A DNA stretch of 64,000 nt from Curvibacter sp. GWA2_63_95 (GTDB taxonomy: Bacteria; Pseudomonadota; Gammaproteobacteria; Burkholderiales; Burkholderiaceae_C), in assembly GCA_001795455.1 (NCBI GenBank), contig MGPB01000037.1:37310-101309 (forward strand), given 5' to 3'. Below the pieces are notes generated by a model. That model was not told where the DNA came from. It saw only the letters and a program-made list of their open reading frames with translations, and ran no database searches. Shown piece by piece: positions 54,389 through 62,065 of the stretch (the stretch's first letter is position 1; each line of letters starts with the position of its first letter). A program made the position numbers and the translations under genes.

Positions 54389-55702
54389 TCAGGGGCGCAC
54401 CATCTTGCAGCTGGTGGCCTGCTCTGCTGCCGCGGCGGGCACACTTTTCACCACGCGAAAGCCATAACCCGAGCCTTCCACGTCAAATTTGACGCCCGGC
54501 GTGCCCTGGCGCTCCATCATGCCCACTACCAGCGGCTGCTGGAACTGGTGGTCGGCCGCACGCATGGTGCCTGTTTGACCACTAAAAGTGACGCTAGCCC
54601 GCTCCAGCTGTGCGGCGACAGCTACCATATCCATAGCGCCATTGGCGGCCACAGCGCCCTGCTTGCCTGCCGCCTCCACGCTCTGGGCCAACGCTTCAAT
54701 CAACAGCTGCATGCGCATGTGCACATAGTCGTCCTCGGCCTTGGGGTAACGCACGCGGAAGGATTTATAAAACGCCTCGCTGGCGGCAGTCTGCACATTG
54801 GGCAGCCAATCGGCCACCGCCACCACCTTGCCAAGGCCGGCGTCACCAATCGCTGCTGGGGCACCCAGGGCGTTGCCGTAGAAGGTGTAGAACTTGCCGT
54901 CAAAGCCCACATCCTTGGCGGCCTTGATGAGCAGGCTCAAATCGTTGCCGAAGTTGCCGGTAATGACGGCGCCCGCACCGCTGGCCTTGATTTTGGTGGC
55001 GTAGGGCAAAAAGTCTTTCACGCGGCCCAAAGGGTGCAGCTCGTCGCCCACCACCTGCACATCAGGGCGCAACACGCCCAACTGGCGCTTGGCCTCGCGG
55101 CCCACGGCTTGGCCGAAGCTGTAGTCCTGGCCAATGATGTAGACGCTCTTCAAGGCCTTGTCGTCCTTGAGCACATCCATCAGCGCGGCCATGCGCATGT
55201 CCGAATGGGCGTCGAAGCGGAAATGCCAGAAGCTGCACTTCTCGTTGGTCAACTCGGGCAACACGGCGGCGTAGTTCAGGAACAGCACGCGGCGCGCCGG
55301 GTCACGTTCGTTGTGTTTGTTGATGGCGTCGATCAGCGAGGCCGCCACACCCGAGGAATTGCCCTGCAGGATCACGCGCGCACCGCCGTCGATGGCGGAA
55401 CGCAGCGCCGACAGCGCCTCTTCGGTCTGACCCTTGCTGTCAAAACGCTCCAGTAGCAAGGCCTGGTTGCCACCCGCGCTGGCGGGCAGCTTGACACCAC
55501 CGCGCGCATTCACACGCTCCACAGCCCAGACGAAGTTGCGGAAGGCCGCTTCGCCGCCACTGGCGTTGGCGCCACTAAAACCTTCGATGACGGCCACCTT
55601 GAGTGGCGCGGGTGTTTGGGCGAAGGCACTGGCCACCGTCAGGGCGCTGGCAAATAGCGTCTTGGTCGCCAATTTCAAGGCCTTGGGAAGAAGAATAAAC
55701 AT
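54389..55702 (-). CDS. ABC transporter substrate-binding protein, branched-chain amino acid type (orphan)
   Basis: The product has 437 residues with a signal peptide ending 'ASAFAQ'. The type I periplasmic-binding fold of the LivJ/K family is shown by 'LKVAVIEGFSGANASGGEAA', 'YIIGQDYSFGQAVGREAKRQ' and the C-terminal 'GTMRAADHQFQQPLVVG'. No permease or ATPase of the Liv type is nearby, so it is an orphan. The real ligand is unknown. Part of the C-terminal domain ('AMDMVAVAAQLERASV') lies on repeat-like DNA (copy h). The start MFILLPKALKL gives a normal signal peptide. Confidence 0.87.
   Translation of the reverse strand: MFILLPKALKLATKTLFASALTVASAFAQTPAPLKVAVIEGFSGANASGGEAAFRNFVWAVERVNARGGVKLPASAGGNQALLLERFDSKGQTEEALSALRSAIDGGARVILQGNSSGVAASLIDAINKHNERDPARRVLFLNYAAVLPELTNEKCSFWHFRFDAHSDMRMAALMDVLKDDKALKSVYIIGQDYSFGQAVGREAKRQLGVLRPDVQVVGDELHPLGRVKDFLPYATKIKASGAGAVITGNFGNDLSLLIKAAKDVGFDGKFYTFYGNALGAPAAIGDAGLGKVVAVADWLPNVQTAASEAFYKSFRVRYPKAEDDYVHMRMQLLIEALAQSVEAAGKQGAVAANGAMDMVAVAAQLERASVTFSGQTGTMRAADHQFQQPLVVGMMERQGTPGVKFDVEGSGYGFRVVKSVPAAAAEQATSCKMVRP
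54580..54637 (-). repeat. Dispersed repeat copy h, very degenerate, inside the binding-protein gene
   Basis: The minus strand reads GCTATGGATATGGTAGCTGT then CGCCGCACAGCTGGAGCGGG and CTAGCGTCACT. It shares the outer blocks GCTAT, TAGCTG, CGCA and CGGGCTAG with the family and the sense reading frame of copies a and k, about 56 percent identical to k over 48 bases. It could be chance or a very old copy, since this part of the protein aligns with normal family members. Confidence 0.35.
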
Positions 55703-55750
55703 GGGGAATTTCTCTTGAAATGTGAGGGAAAGCGCGCAGCTTGGGAACAT

Positions 55751-55773
55751 GCGGCGCTCACGGTGAGAGCCGC
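55751..55773 (+). promoter_or_regulatory. 5'-UTR hairpin before the Hsp20 gene
   Basis: GCGGC-g-CTC-ACGGT-GAG-a-GCCGC folds as a stem of eight pairs with one mismatch, just before the ribosome-binding site TAGGAG. A CTTGAA block at 55714 resembles the -35 part of heat-shock sigma-32 promoters, but no matching -10 is clear. Confidence 0.35.
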
Positions 55774-55796
55774 GCAGTGTACTAGGAGTCCACACC

Positions 55797-56186
55797 ATGT
55801 TTTTTGCCTCTGCACCTTCCGTGTTCCAGCCCTCTGTGCGCCGTTCGGTGTACGCACCCACGGGCCGCTCGGTCGACCGTTTCTTGCAAGACGCCTTGTT
55901 TTCGGCACGCCAAAGCGGTAGCGCCTACACCCAGGACGAGACCAGCTTCACCCTGACACTGGACATGCCCGGCATCACCAAAGAGCAGCTCAGCATTTCC
56001 ATTGACGGTACCGTGGTCCGCATCCAGAGCAAGGAAGACGCCCCCCGCCGCTACCGCGCTGCCTACGAGCTGCCCCAAGAGGTGGACAGTGCCCAGAGCG
56101 AAGCCAAGCTGGAACACGGGGTGTTGACCCTGAAATTGGTGAAAAAAGTGCCCGTGGACACCGCCACCGAACTGACCATCCAGTAA
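55797..56186 (+). CDS. Small heat-shock protein (Hsp20/alpha-crystallin)
   Basis: This 129-residue holdase chaperone has the alpha-crystallin domain from 'SFTLTLDMPGITKEQLSISI' to 'AKLEHGVLTLKLVKK', including the family A-x-x-x-n-G-V-L motif as 'AKLEHGVLTL'. The N-terminal arm is short. It is divergent from the binding-protein gene and convergent with tsaD. Confidence 0.9.
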   Translation: MFFASAPSVFQPSVRRSVYAPTGRSVDRFLQDALFSARQSGSAYTQDETSFTLTLDMPGITKEQLSISIDGTVVRIQSKEDAPRRYRAAYELPQEVDSAQSEAKLEHGVLTLKLVKKVPVDTATELTIQ

Positions 56187-56202
56187 AGCTCCAGCGCCAG
56201 CA

Positions 56203-56262
56203 CGCTATGTTTTTAATAGCTGCTTGCGCATATTCCACGGGGGCTAGTGGCAGTTTTTATAG
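56203..56262 (+). repeat. Dispersed repeat copy i, intergenic, touching the tsaD stop
   Basis: The sequence reads GCTATGTTTTTAATAGCTGC then TTGCGCATATTCCACGGGGG and CTAGTGGCAGTTTTTATAG. It lies between hsp20 and tsaD. Its right end runs into the tsaD stop codon, so the repeat probably supplies the last residues and stop of TsaD. Confidence 0.88.
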
Positions 56263-57312
56263 TGAATGCAGGGGCCAGCGCGGTTTCACATCGAAGGCGT
56301 AATTCGCACTGGCCTGCTGCAAGCCACTTTGCAGCCGCATGGCCGCCGCCATGGCAATCATGGCGCCGTTGTCGGTACACAGGTGCAGTTCGGGGTAGTG
56401 CACACGCACACCACGCTTGGCGCACTCGGCATTCAGCAGCTCGCGCAGCTTGCGGTTGGCGCCTACACCACCGGCCACCACCAGGCGCTTCAGGCCGGTC
56501 TGCTTGATGGCCGCCATCGATTTCTTCAACAACACTTCCACAATCGCCGCCTGCGTAGACGCCGCCAAGTCGGCCTGCTGCTGGCGCGGCAGTGCGTCGA
56601 AGGTGGCCACCGCACCAGCCGCCACCATGCGCTGGCTCTGCACCAGCACCGCGGTCTTCAGGCCCGCAAATGAAAAGTCCAGGTTGCCACTGTGCAGCAG
56701 CGGCCGTGGCAACGGGTAGGCCGTGGGACTGCCCTCCTCCGCCAGTTTGGACAACAGCGGCCCGCCCGGATAGGCCAGGCCCATGAGCTTGGCCGATTTG
56801 TCGAAGGCCTCGCCCGCGGCGTCGTCAATGGTTTCGCCCAACAACGCGTAGCGACCCACGCCGTCCACCCGCATCAGCTGCGTGTGGCCGCCCGACACCA
56901 GCAGCGCCACAAACGGGAATTCGGGCGGGTCGGCACTCAAAAACGGGGAGAGCAAATGCCCTTCGAGGTGGTGCACGCCCAGCACCGGCTTGCCCAGCGC
57001 CGCACCCAACGCACAGGCCACGCCCGCCCCCACCAACAAGGCACCGGCCAGACCGGGCCCGCGCGTGTAGGCCACCACATCCACCTCTTGCAGACTGCGG
57101 CCACTCTCATTCAGCACCTGCTGGGTGAGCGGCAGCACGCGGCGTATATGGTCGCGGCTGGCCAGCTCGGGCACGACCCCGCCATAGGCTTGGTGCATCT
57201 CGATCTGGCTATGCAGCGCATGGGCCAGCAGCGTGGGTACGGCCACGCCTTGCGACTGCACCATGGCCACGCCTGTTTCGTCACACGAGGACTCGATTCC
57301 CAACACCAGCAT
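56257..57312 (-). CDS. tsaD: tRNA N6-threonylcarbamoyladenosine transferase subunit TsaD
   Basis: This 351-residue protein completes t6A37 synthesis with TsaB/TsaE. The metal motif HxxxH is at HLEGH (115-119), with '[13 protein letters not shown]', '[18 protein letters not shown]' and '[18 protein letters not shown]'. The start [14 protein letters not shown] is standard; the very long track ORF upstream is a shadow of the GNAT gene on the other strand. Confidence 0.97.
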   Translation of the reverse strand: MLVLGIESSCDETGVAMVQSQGVAVPTLLAHALHSQIEMHQAYGGVVPELASRDHIRRVLPLTQQVLNESGRSLQEVDVVAYTRGPGLAGALLVGAGVACALGAALGKPVLGVHHLEGHLLSPFLSADPPEFPFVALLVSGGHTQLMRVDGVGRYALLGETIDDAAGEAFDKSAKLMGLAYPGGPLLSKLAEEGSPTAYPLPRPLLHSGNLDFSFAGLKTAVLVQSQRMVAAGAVATFDALPRQQQADLAASTQAAIVEVLLKKSMAAIKQTGLKRLVVAGGVGANRKLRELLNAECAKRGVRVHYPELHLCTDNGAMIAMAAAMRLQSGLQQASANYAFDVKPRWPLHSL

Positions 57313-57380
57313 GCTTGTTTCCTTCAGAGCCACCGAGTTTAGAGGATGGGGCCCCGCACGGCCCCGGGCACAATGACCGC

Positions 57381-58139
57381 ATGCACCTGCCTTTGACCGA
57401 TGACGCCATTGCCCGGCTGGAAACCTCCACCTGCGACGCCGTGGCCCCGCCAGCCCATGAGACCCTGGACGGCTGGCTGCTGTCATTCGACTCCTCCACC
57501 GTGGGCCGCGCCAAGAGCGCCGTGCCGCTGCGCCACCACAGCCTGAACCCCGCCGCCCTGCCCGACATCTGTGCGCGCTACGCACAGCGTGGCCTGCAAC
57601 CGATTTTTCGGCTGGCCGATGTGGCGGGCTTGGCCGACGTGCAGGCCGAACTGCGCCGCCTGGGCTTTGCGCCCACCCAAGCGACGCTGGTGCAGGTAGC
57701 GCCCACCACGGCAGTCGCGGCCCTGGCCGACCCCGCCGCGGCCACCTGGTCCGCCACACCGACCGCACCGTGGGTGGCCGTATATACCGCACCAGGTTTT
57801 GACCCGGTGGATGGCCAGCACCGCGTGCAGGCCCTGAGCCGCGGCCAACACGGCGTATACGCCACCGTGGTGCAGCAGGGCCAGCCCCTGTGCGCGGGCA
57901 CCGCGGTCTACAGCCAGGGCTGGGCCAGCTTGCACGGGCTACGCACCACCATGAGCGCACGCGGCCAGGGCCTGGCCCGGCATGTGATGGCCTGCCTGGC
58001 CCAAGAGGCACTGCACCGTGGACTCACAGAAACGTTTTTGCAGGTAGAAGCCGAAAACACCGCCGCCCTCGCCCTGTACCGGCGCGCAGGCTTTGTAACC
58101 GCCTGGTGCTACCACTACTGGCACCCCAACGCAGATTGA
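57381..58139 (+). CDS. GNAT-family N-acetyltransferase
   Basis: The product has 252 residues. The acetyl-CoA-binding motif appears as '[20 protein letters not shown]' and the C-terminal '[18 protein letters not shown]' is the classical GNAT end. The N-terminal half is more divergent and may form a second GNAT-like fold. The start [10 protein letters not shown] is preferred. The substrate is unknown. It lies 53 bases before the ANTAR regulator. Confidence 0.85.
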   Translation: MHLPLTDDAIARLETSTCDAVAPPAHETLDGWLLSFDSSTVGRAKSAVPLRHHSLNPAALPDICARYAQRGLQPIFRLADVAGLADVQAELRRLGFAPTQATLVQVAPTTAVAALADPAAATWSATPTAPWVAVYTAPGFDPVDGQHRVQALSRGQHGVYATVVQQGQPLCAGTAVYSQGWASLHGLRTTMSARGQGLARHVMACLAQEALHRGLTETFLQVEAENTAALALYRRAGFVTAWCYHYWHPNAD

Positions 58140-58192
58140 GTGCCGGCGACATGCCAAAGATTGGCGCGACTTTTGCATGCAATGATCGGCGT

Positions 58193-58840
58193 ATGACCGA
58201 GCCGCTACGCATCGTCGTGATCAACGCTGACTTGCTGGTCAATGACCCGCAGGACACCCACGCCCTGCACCAGGCGGAACGCTCGCGCAGCCTGCGCATT
58301 GGCCTGCTGGAAAACGGTTTCAATCTGGTCGCTTCGCTGCCGGCCGATGTCTACCTGACGGAGCGCCTGGCCCAGCTGCAGCCGGACATGATCATCGTGG
58401 ACGCTGAAAGCGACGCCCGCGACGCACTGGAACACGTGGTGATGGCGACCCGCGACGAGCGCCGCCCCATCGTCATGTTCACCAACGACAACGACAGTGG
58501 CAATGCACGTGCCGCGGTGGCCGCCGGGGTGTCGGCCTACATCGTGGCGGGCCTGCAGACGGAGCGCATCCGCCCGATTCTGGACGTGGCCCTGGCCCGC
58601 TTCCAGCATGAACAAGCCCTGCGCAAAGAACTGGATGCCACGCGCACCGAACTCCATGAGCTGTCCGCCGCGCTGCAAGACCGCAAAGTGATCGATCGCG
58701 CCAAGGCGCTGCTGATGCAACGCCAGCAACTCAGCGAGGAGGCGGCCTACGCCAAACTGCGCAAAACGGCCATGGACAAGAACCTCAAGATTGTGGACGT
58801 GGCCCAGCGCATGCTGGATGTGGCCGACTTGCTGTCTTGA
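58193..58840 (+). CDS. nasT: ANTAR-domain response regulator, NasT-like antiterminator
   Basis: The product has 215 residues: an N-terminal receiver-like domain ('LRIVVINADLLVNDPQDT', 'QPDMIIVDAESDARDALEHV'), a coiled linker ('ALRKELDATRTELHELSAAL') and a C-terminal ANTAR three-helix RNA-binding domain ('DRKVIDRAKALLMQRQQLSE' to 'VAQRMLDVADLL'). ANTAR proteins bind paired hexaloop hairpins and stop formation of a terminator. Exactly such a leader precedes nrtA 0.9 kb downstream, so this protein is predicted to switch on the nitrate genes. The usual sensor partner NasS is not seen nearby. The ATG at 58193 is used; the track ORF starts much earlier in the GNAT gene. Confidence 0.88.
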   Translation: MTEPLRIVVINADLLVNDPQDTHALHQAERSRSLRIGLLENGFNLVASLPADVYLTERLAQLQPDMIIVDAESDARDALEHVVMATRDERRPIVMFTNDNDSGNARAAVAAGVSAYIVAGLQTERIRPILDVALARFQHEQALRKELDATRTELHELSAALQDRKVIDRAKALLMQRQQLSEEAAYAKLRKTAMDKNLKIVDVAQRMLDVADLLS

Positions 58841-58906
58841 AACAAGGACACAACTGCTTACCTGCCGTTCACACCCTGGGAACTTTTGCGGGCTATGCTG
58901 AGAACC

Positions 58907-59356
58907 ATGTCACACGAAATACCCATGGAACAACTGGCCGCCGAGGTGTATGACGCCGCGCCCGTGGCCGTGCAGGAGCGCATGGTGTCGCAACTGGTGG
59001 GGAAAATCTACGAAACAGCGCCGGTGACGGTGCGCAGCAAGCTCATCCTGCACCTGATGAAACCCCTGGGCGTGTTGTCCCTGGTGGCCGTGGCCGACGG
59101 CATCTTCGCCAACATCCGCTTTCGCAACGGCTGGCCTGATGTGCAGGTGCTGCCCGACGATGTGAAGAACGTGGAGCCCCAGGACGTGGTGGCACTGACG
59201 CACTATGCGCAGCAGGTCAGCCTGCATGTGCTGGACGGGTTGGCCAATGTCGTCATGGCGTCCCCGGTGGTGGCCACCTCCGCCGCCACGGCCCTGCTGG
59301 TCCACATCCTGATACAGCGCAAGCGTGCAGACCGCCGCGCAGAGCAACGCAGCTAG
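58907..59356 (+). CDS. Unknown protein with an internal 'APV' repeat
   Basis: The product has 149 residues. The N-terminus contains two related units, 'VYDAAPVAVQERMVSQLV' and 'IYETAPVTVRSKLILHLM', followed by a hydrophobic segment ('LGVLSLVAVADGIFANI'), a soluble part and a C-terminal helix ('SAATALLVHILIQRKR') that could be a membrane anchor. No known domain is recognised. It sits between the ANTAR regulator and the nitrate transporter and could have an accessory role there, but that is only positional. MSHEIPMEQL is chosen over a TTG seven codons earlier. Confidence 0.7.
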   Translation: MSHEIPMEQLAAEVYDAAPVAVQERMVSQLVGKIYETAPVTVRSKLILHLMKPLGVLSLVAVADGIFANIRFRNGWPDVQVLPDDVKNVEPQDVVALTHYAQQVSLHVLDGLANVVMASPVVATSAATALLVHILIQRKRADRRAEQRS

Positions 59357-59662
59357 TCACCGCGGGCCGACTCTGCCGAGGCCACAGGCCGCCACGGAAA
59401 CACCCCAACAGCAACTCAAAAACCAGCACGGCCGCACCAGCCCCCTGCGCAAACGCATGGGCCGGCCAGATGGCGCACCAAGCCGCGGCATACCCACGGA
59501 GCGCAGACCCCAAAAGTACCATCCCCTGGCGTTTGCGCCCGCTTTGGTGCAGTGCACAAAATCAGTGCGTCACGCGAATTTTTAAACAAAATAGGCCAGA
59601 AACCAACGTAGATACTGCGCGAGCAGCTCCTGAATTCATAGCATATTGCAGCTTGAACAAGC
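59357..59662. other. Intergenic stretch upstream of the nitrate promoter
   Basis: This stretch of about 300 bases has no convincing gene; the track ORFs here are short and lack a ribosome-binding site. It holds GTGCAGTGCAC (59547-59557), a palindrome built from GTGCA/TGCAC half-sites like those of NtrC boxes but with unusual spacing, and repeat copy j (59588-59645). Confidence 0.5.
59588..59645 (-). repeat. Dispersed repeat copy j, intergenic
   Basis: The minus strand reads GCTATGAATTCAGGAGCTGC then TCGCGCAGTATCTACGTTGG and TTTCTGGCC, a clear family match. It ends only 18 bases before the -24 element of the nitrate promoter. Confidence 0.8.
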
Positions 59663-59678
59663 TGGCACAGACATTGCA
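59663..59678 (+). promoter_or_regulatory. Sigma-54 promoter of the nitrate transport operon
   Basis: TGGCAC-agaca-TTGCA matches the -24/-12 consensus, with GG and GC separated by exactly 10 bases. The expected start of transcription is near 59689. This implies control by an NtrC-type activator under nitrogen limitation. Confidence 0.85.
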
Positions 59679-59715
59679 TTAATCCCTGCGAGACCGACAA
59701 CGGTCATGCACTGCA

Positions 59716-59816
59716 CCCCACCTAACGGCGGGTAGGGCTCAGGGCAAACAGGACAAAGGCGTCCCCACGGGTTCACTTGCGCACCGCGCAGCGAACCCAG
59801 TGCGGACGCCTTTTTT
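59716..59816 (+). promoter_or_regulatory. ANTAR-type antitermination leader with intrinsic terminator
   Basis: Hairpin 1 (59716-59737) has stem ACCT/GGGT and hexaloop AACGGC. Hairpin 2 (59751-59764) is GGAC-AAAGGC-GTCC. Both hexaloops have A at position 1 and G at position 4, the signature bound by ANTAR proteins such as NasR/NasT. Hairpin 2 shares GGCGTCC with the 5' arm of a long terminator (GGCGTCC ... GGACGCC, inner arms GGGTTC/GAACCC, then TTTTTT at 59811-59816), so only one of the two can form. ANTAR binding should stabilise hairpin 2 and let RNA polymerase through to nrtA. Confidence 0.88.
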
Positions 59817-59853
59817 GTTTTTCGTTTTGTGTTTTTACTTTTGGAGCTTGCGT

Positions 59854-61098
59854 ATGACTGACCTTCTGAAAGCCAAACTCAGCCGCCGTGCTGTTCTGCA
59901 AACCGCCGCTGTGGGCGCCATTGGCATCGACCCCGCACTGCGCGCGGCGGTGTACGCCGCAGGCTCGGACGCTCCCGAGAAAACCGAGGTCAAGATCGGC
60001 TTCATCCCCCTGACCGACTGCGCCAGCGTGGTCATGGCTTCGGTGCTGGGCATCGACAAGAAGTACGGCGTCACCATCATCCCCAGCAAGGAAGCCAGCT
60101 GGGCCGGCGTGCGCGACAAGCTGGTGAACGGCGAACTGGACTTCGCCCACGTGCTCTACGGCCTGGTCTACGGCGTGCACCTGGGCGTGGGCGGCCCCAA
60201 GAAAGACATGGCCGTGCTGGCCACGCTCAACAACAACGGCCAGGCCATCACCCTGTCCAAGAAACTGGCCGACAAGGGCGCCGTGGACGGCGCAGGCTTG
60301 GCCAAGCTGATGGCCGCCGAGAAGCGCGAATACACCTTTGCCCAGACCTTCCCCACCGGCACCCACGCCATGTGGCTGTACTACTGGCTGGCGGCCCACG
60401 GCATCAACCCCATGAGCGGCGCCAAGGTCATCACCGTGCCACCGCCACAGATGGTGGCCAACATGCGCGTGGGCAATATGGATGGCTACTGCGTGGGCGA
60501 GCCCTGGAACCACCGCGCCATCATTGATGGCATTGGTGTGACCGCCATGACCACCCAGGACATCTGGAAAGACCACCCCGAAAAGGTGCTGGGCACCACG
60601 GGCGACTTCGTCAAGAAGTACCCCAACACCGCCCGCGCCGTGACCGCCGCCATTCTCGAAGCGGGCCGCTGGATCGATGCCAGCCTGTCCAACAAAAACA
60701 AGATGGCTGAAACGATTGCCGACAAGAGTTATGTGAACACCAGCGTGGACGCGATCAACCAGCGCATCCTGGGCCGCTACCAGAACGGCATGGGCAAGAC
60801 CTGGGACGACCCCAACTACATGAAGTTCTACAACGAAGGTGCGGTCAACTTCCCCTACCTCTCCGACGGCATGTGGTTCCTGACCCAGCACAAGCGCTGG
60901 GGCTTGCTCAAGGACCACCCCGACTACCTGGGCGTGGCCAAGCAGATCAACCAGATCGACATCTACAAGCAGGCCGCCACCGCCAGCAAGACGCCGCTGC
61001 CCAAGAGCGACATGCGCAGCAGCAAGCTGATGGACGGCGTGGTCTGGGATGGCAAGGATCCCAAAAAGTACGCCGACAGCTTCAAGGTCAAGGCCTGA
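59854..61098 (+). CDS. nrtA: Nitrate ABC transporter substrate-binding protein
   Basis: This 414-residue periplasmic protein of the NrtA/TauA-like class has a twin-arginine-type leader (SRRAVLQTAAVGAIG) and 'KIGFIPLTDCASVVMASVLG', 'GVRDKLVNGELDFAHVLYGL' and 'MVANMRVGNMDGYCVGEPWN', all typical nitrate-binding segments. The start MTDLLKAKLS follows the ribosome-binding site GGAG; the 18 extra residues in the track come from the terminator region. It is the first gene of nrtABD. Confidence 0.94.
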   Translation: MTDLLKAKLSRRAVLQTAAVGAIGIDPALRAAVYAAGSDAPEKTEVKIGFIPLTDCASVVMASVLGIDKKYGVTIIPSKEASWAGVRDKLVNGELDFAHVLYGLVYGVHLGVGGPKKDMAVLATLNNNGQAITLSKKLADKGAVDGAGLAKLMAAEKREYTFAQTFPTGTHAMWLYYWLAAHGINPMSGAKVITVPPPQMVANMRVGNMDGYCVGEPWNHRAIIDGIGVTAMTTQDIWKDHPEKVLGTTGDFVKKYPNTARAVTAAILEAGRWIDASLSNKNKMAETIADKSYVNTSVDAINQRILGRYQNGMGKTWDDPNYMKFYNEGAVNFPYLSDGMWFLTQHKRWGLLKDHPDYLGVAKQINQIDIYKQAATASKTPLPKSDMRSSKLMDGVVWDGKDPKKYADSFKVKA

Positions 61099-61126
61099 GT
61101 TCCACCCCACCCACAAGGAGGTCACC

Positions 61127-62065
61127 ATGGTGAGCGCCGTTTTTCACTCGCCCCTGGCTGCTGCAGCCGAGGGGTCTGCTATAAAAAAAGAAGCTGCTAG
61201 CGCAGTATCCACGGGGGCTAGCATGCCAAAAAGCACTGAAACGGTGGCATCCACCGCCCCCGCACAAGCCAAACCCGGCTTCGACTGGCGCGGCCTGCTG
61301 CTGCAGGTGCTGCCGCCGTTGCTGGGCCTGGCCTTGCTGGTCGGTATCTGGGCGCTGGTGAGCGTGGGCACGTCGGCCAGCATCCCCAGCCCGCTGGAGA
61401 CCTGGAAGCAGGCCGTCGTGTTGTTCAGCGACCCGTTCTACCGCAAGGGCCCCAACGACCAGGGTGTGGGCTGGAACGTGCTGTTCTCGCTGGAGCGCGT
61501 GGCGCTGGGATTTGGCCTGGCGGCTGCGGTGGGCATTCCGGCAGGTTTCATGATCGGCCGCTTTGAATTTTTGAGCCGCATGTTCAACCCGCTGATCAGC
61601 CTGCTGCGCCCCGTGTCGCCGCTGGCCTGGTTGCCGATTGGTTTGCTGGTATTCAAGGGTGCCAACCCGGCCGCCATCTGGACCATCTTCATCTGCTCGA
61701 TCTGGCCCATGATCATCAACACCGCAGTGGGCGTGCAGCGCGTGCCGCAGGACTACATGAACGTGGCCCGCGTGCTCAATCTCAGCGAGTGGAAGATCGT
61801 CACCAAGATCCTGTTCCCCTCGGTGCTGCCCTACATGCTGACCGGCGTGCGCCTGGCGGTCGGCACGGCCTGGCTGGTGATCGTGGCGGCCGAGATGCTG
61901 ACCGGTGGCGTGGGCATTGGTTTCTGGGTGTGGGACGAGTGGAACAACCTCAACGTCAAGAACATCATCATCGCGATCTTCGTGATCGGCATCGTGGGCC
62001 TGCTGCTGGAGTACGCCCTGATCAAACTGGCGACAGCGTTCACATTCGAAGAGGTGAAGTCATGA
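61127..62065 (+). CDS. nrtB: Nitrate ABC transporter permease
   Basis: This 312-residue inner-membrane permease of the NrtB/TauC type has 'LLRPVSPLAWLPIGLLVFKG' and 'NVARVLNLSEWKIVTKILFP', with the EAA-like loop. The ribosome-binding site AAGGAGG supports the start MVSAVFHSPL. Residues about 17-36 are encoded by repeat copy k, giving this protein an extra hydrophilic N-terminal tail before 'FDWRGLLLQVLPPL'. Confidence 0.93.
   Translation: MVSAVFHSPLAAAAEGSAIKKEAASAVSTGASMPKSTETVASTAPAQAKPGFDWRGLLLQVLPPLLGLALLVGIWALVSVGTSASIPSPLETWKQAVVLFSDPFYRKGPNDQGVGWNVLFSLERVALGFGLAAAVGIPAGFMIGRFEFLSRMFNPLISLLRPVSPLAWLPIGLLVFKGANPAAIWTIFICSIWPMIINTAVGVQRVPQDYMNVARVLNLSEWKIVTKILFPSVLPYMLTGVRLAVGTAWLVIVAAEMLTGGVGIGFWVWDEWNNLNVKNIIIAIFVIGIVGLLLEYALIKLATAFTFEEVKS
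61177..61232 (+). repeat. Dispersed repeat copy k, in frame near the start of nrtB
   Basis: The sequence reads GCTATAAAAAAAGAAGCTGC then TAGCGCAGTATCCACGGGGG and CTAGCATG. It is in the sense direction and encodes AIKKEAASAVSTGASM, the same frame and nearly the same peptide as copy a in miaA. Confidence 0.88.
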
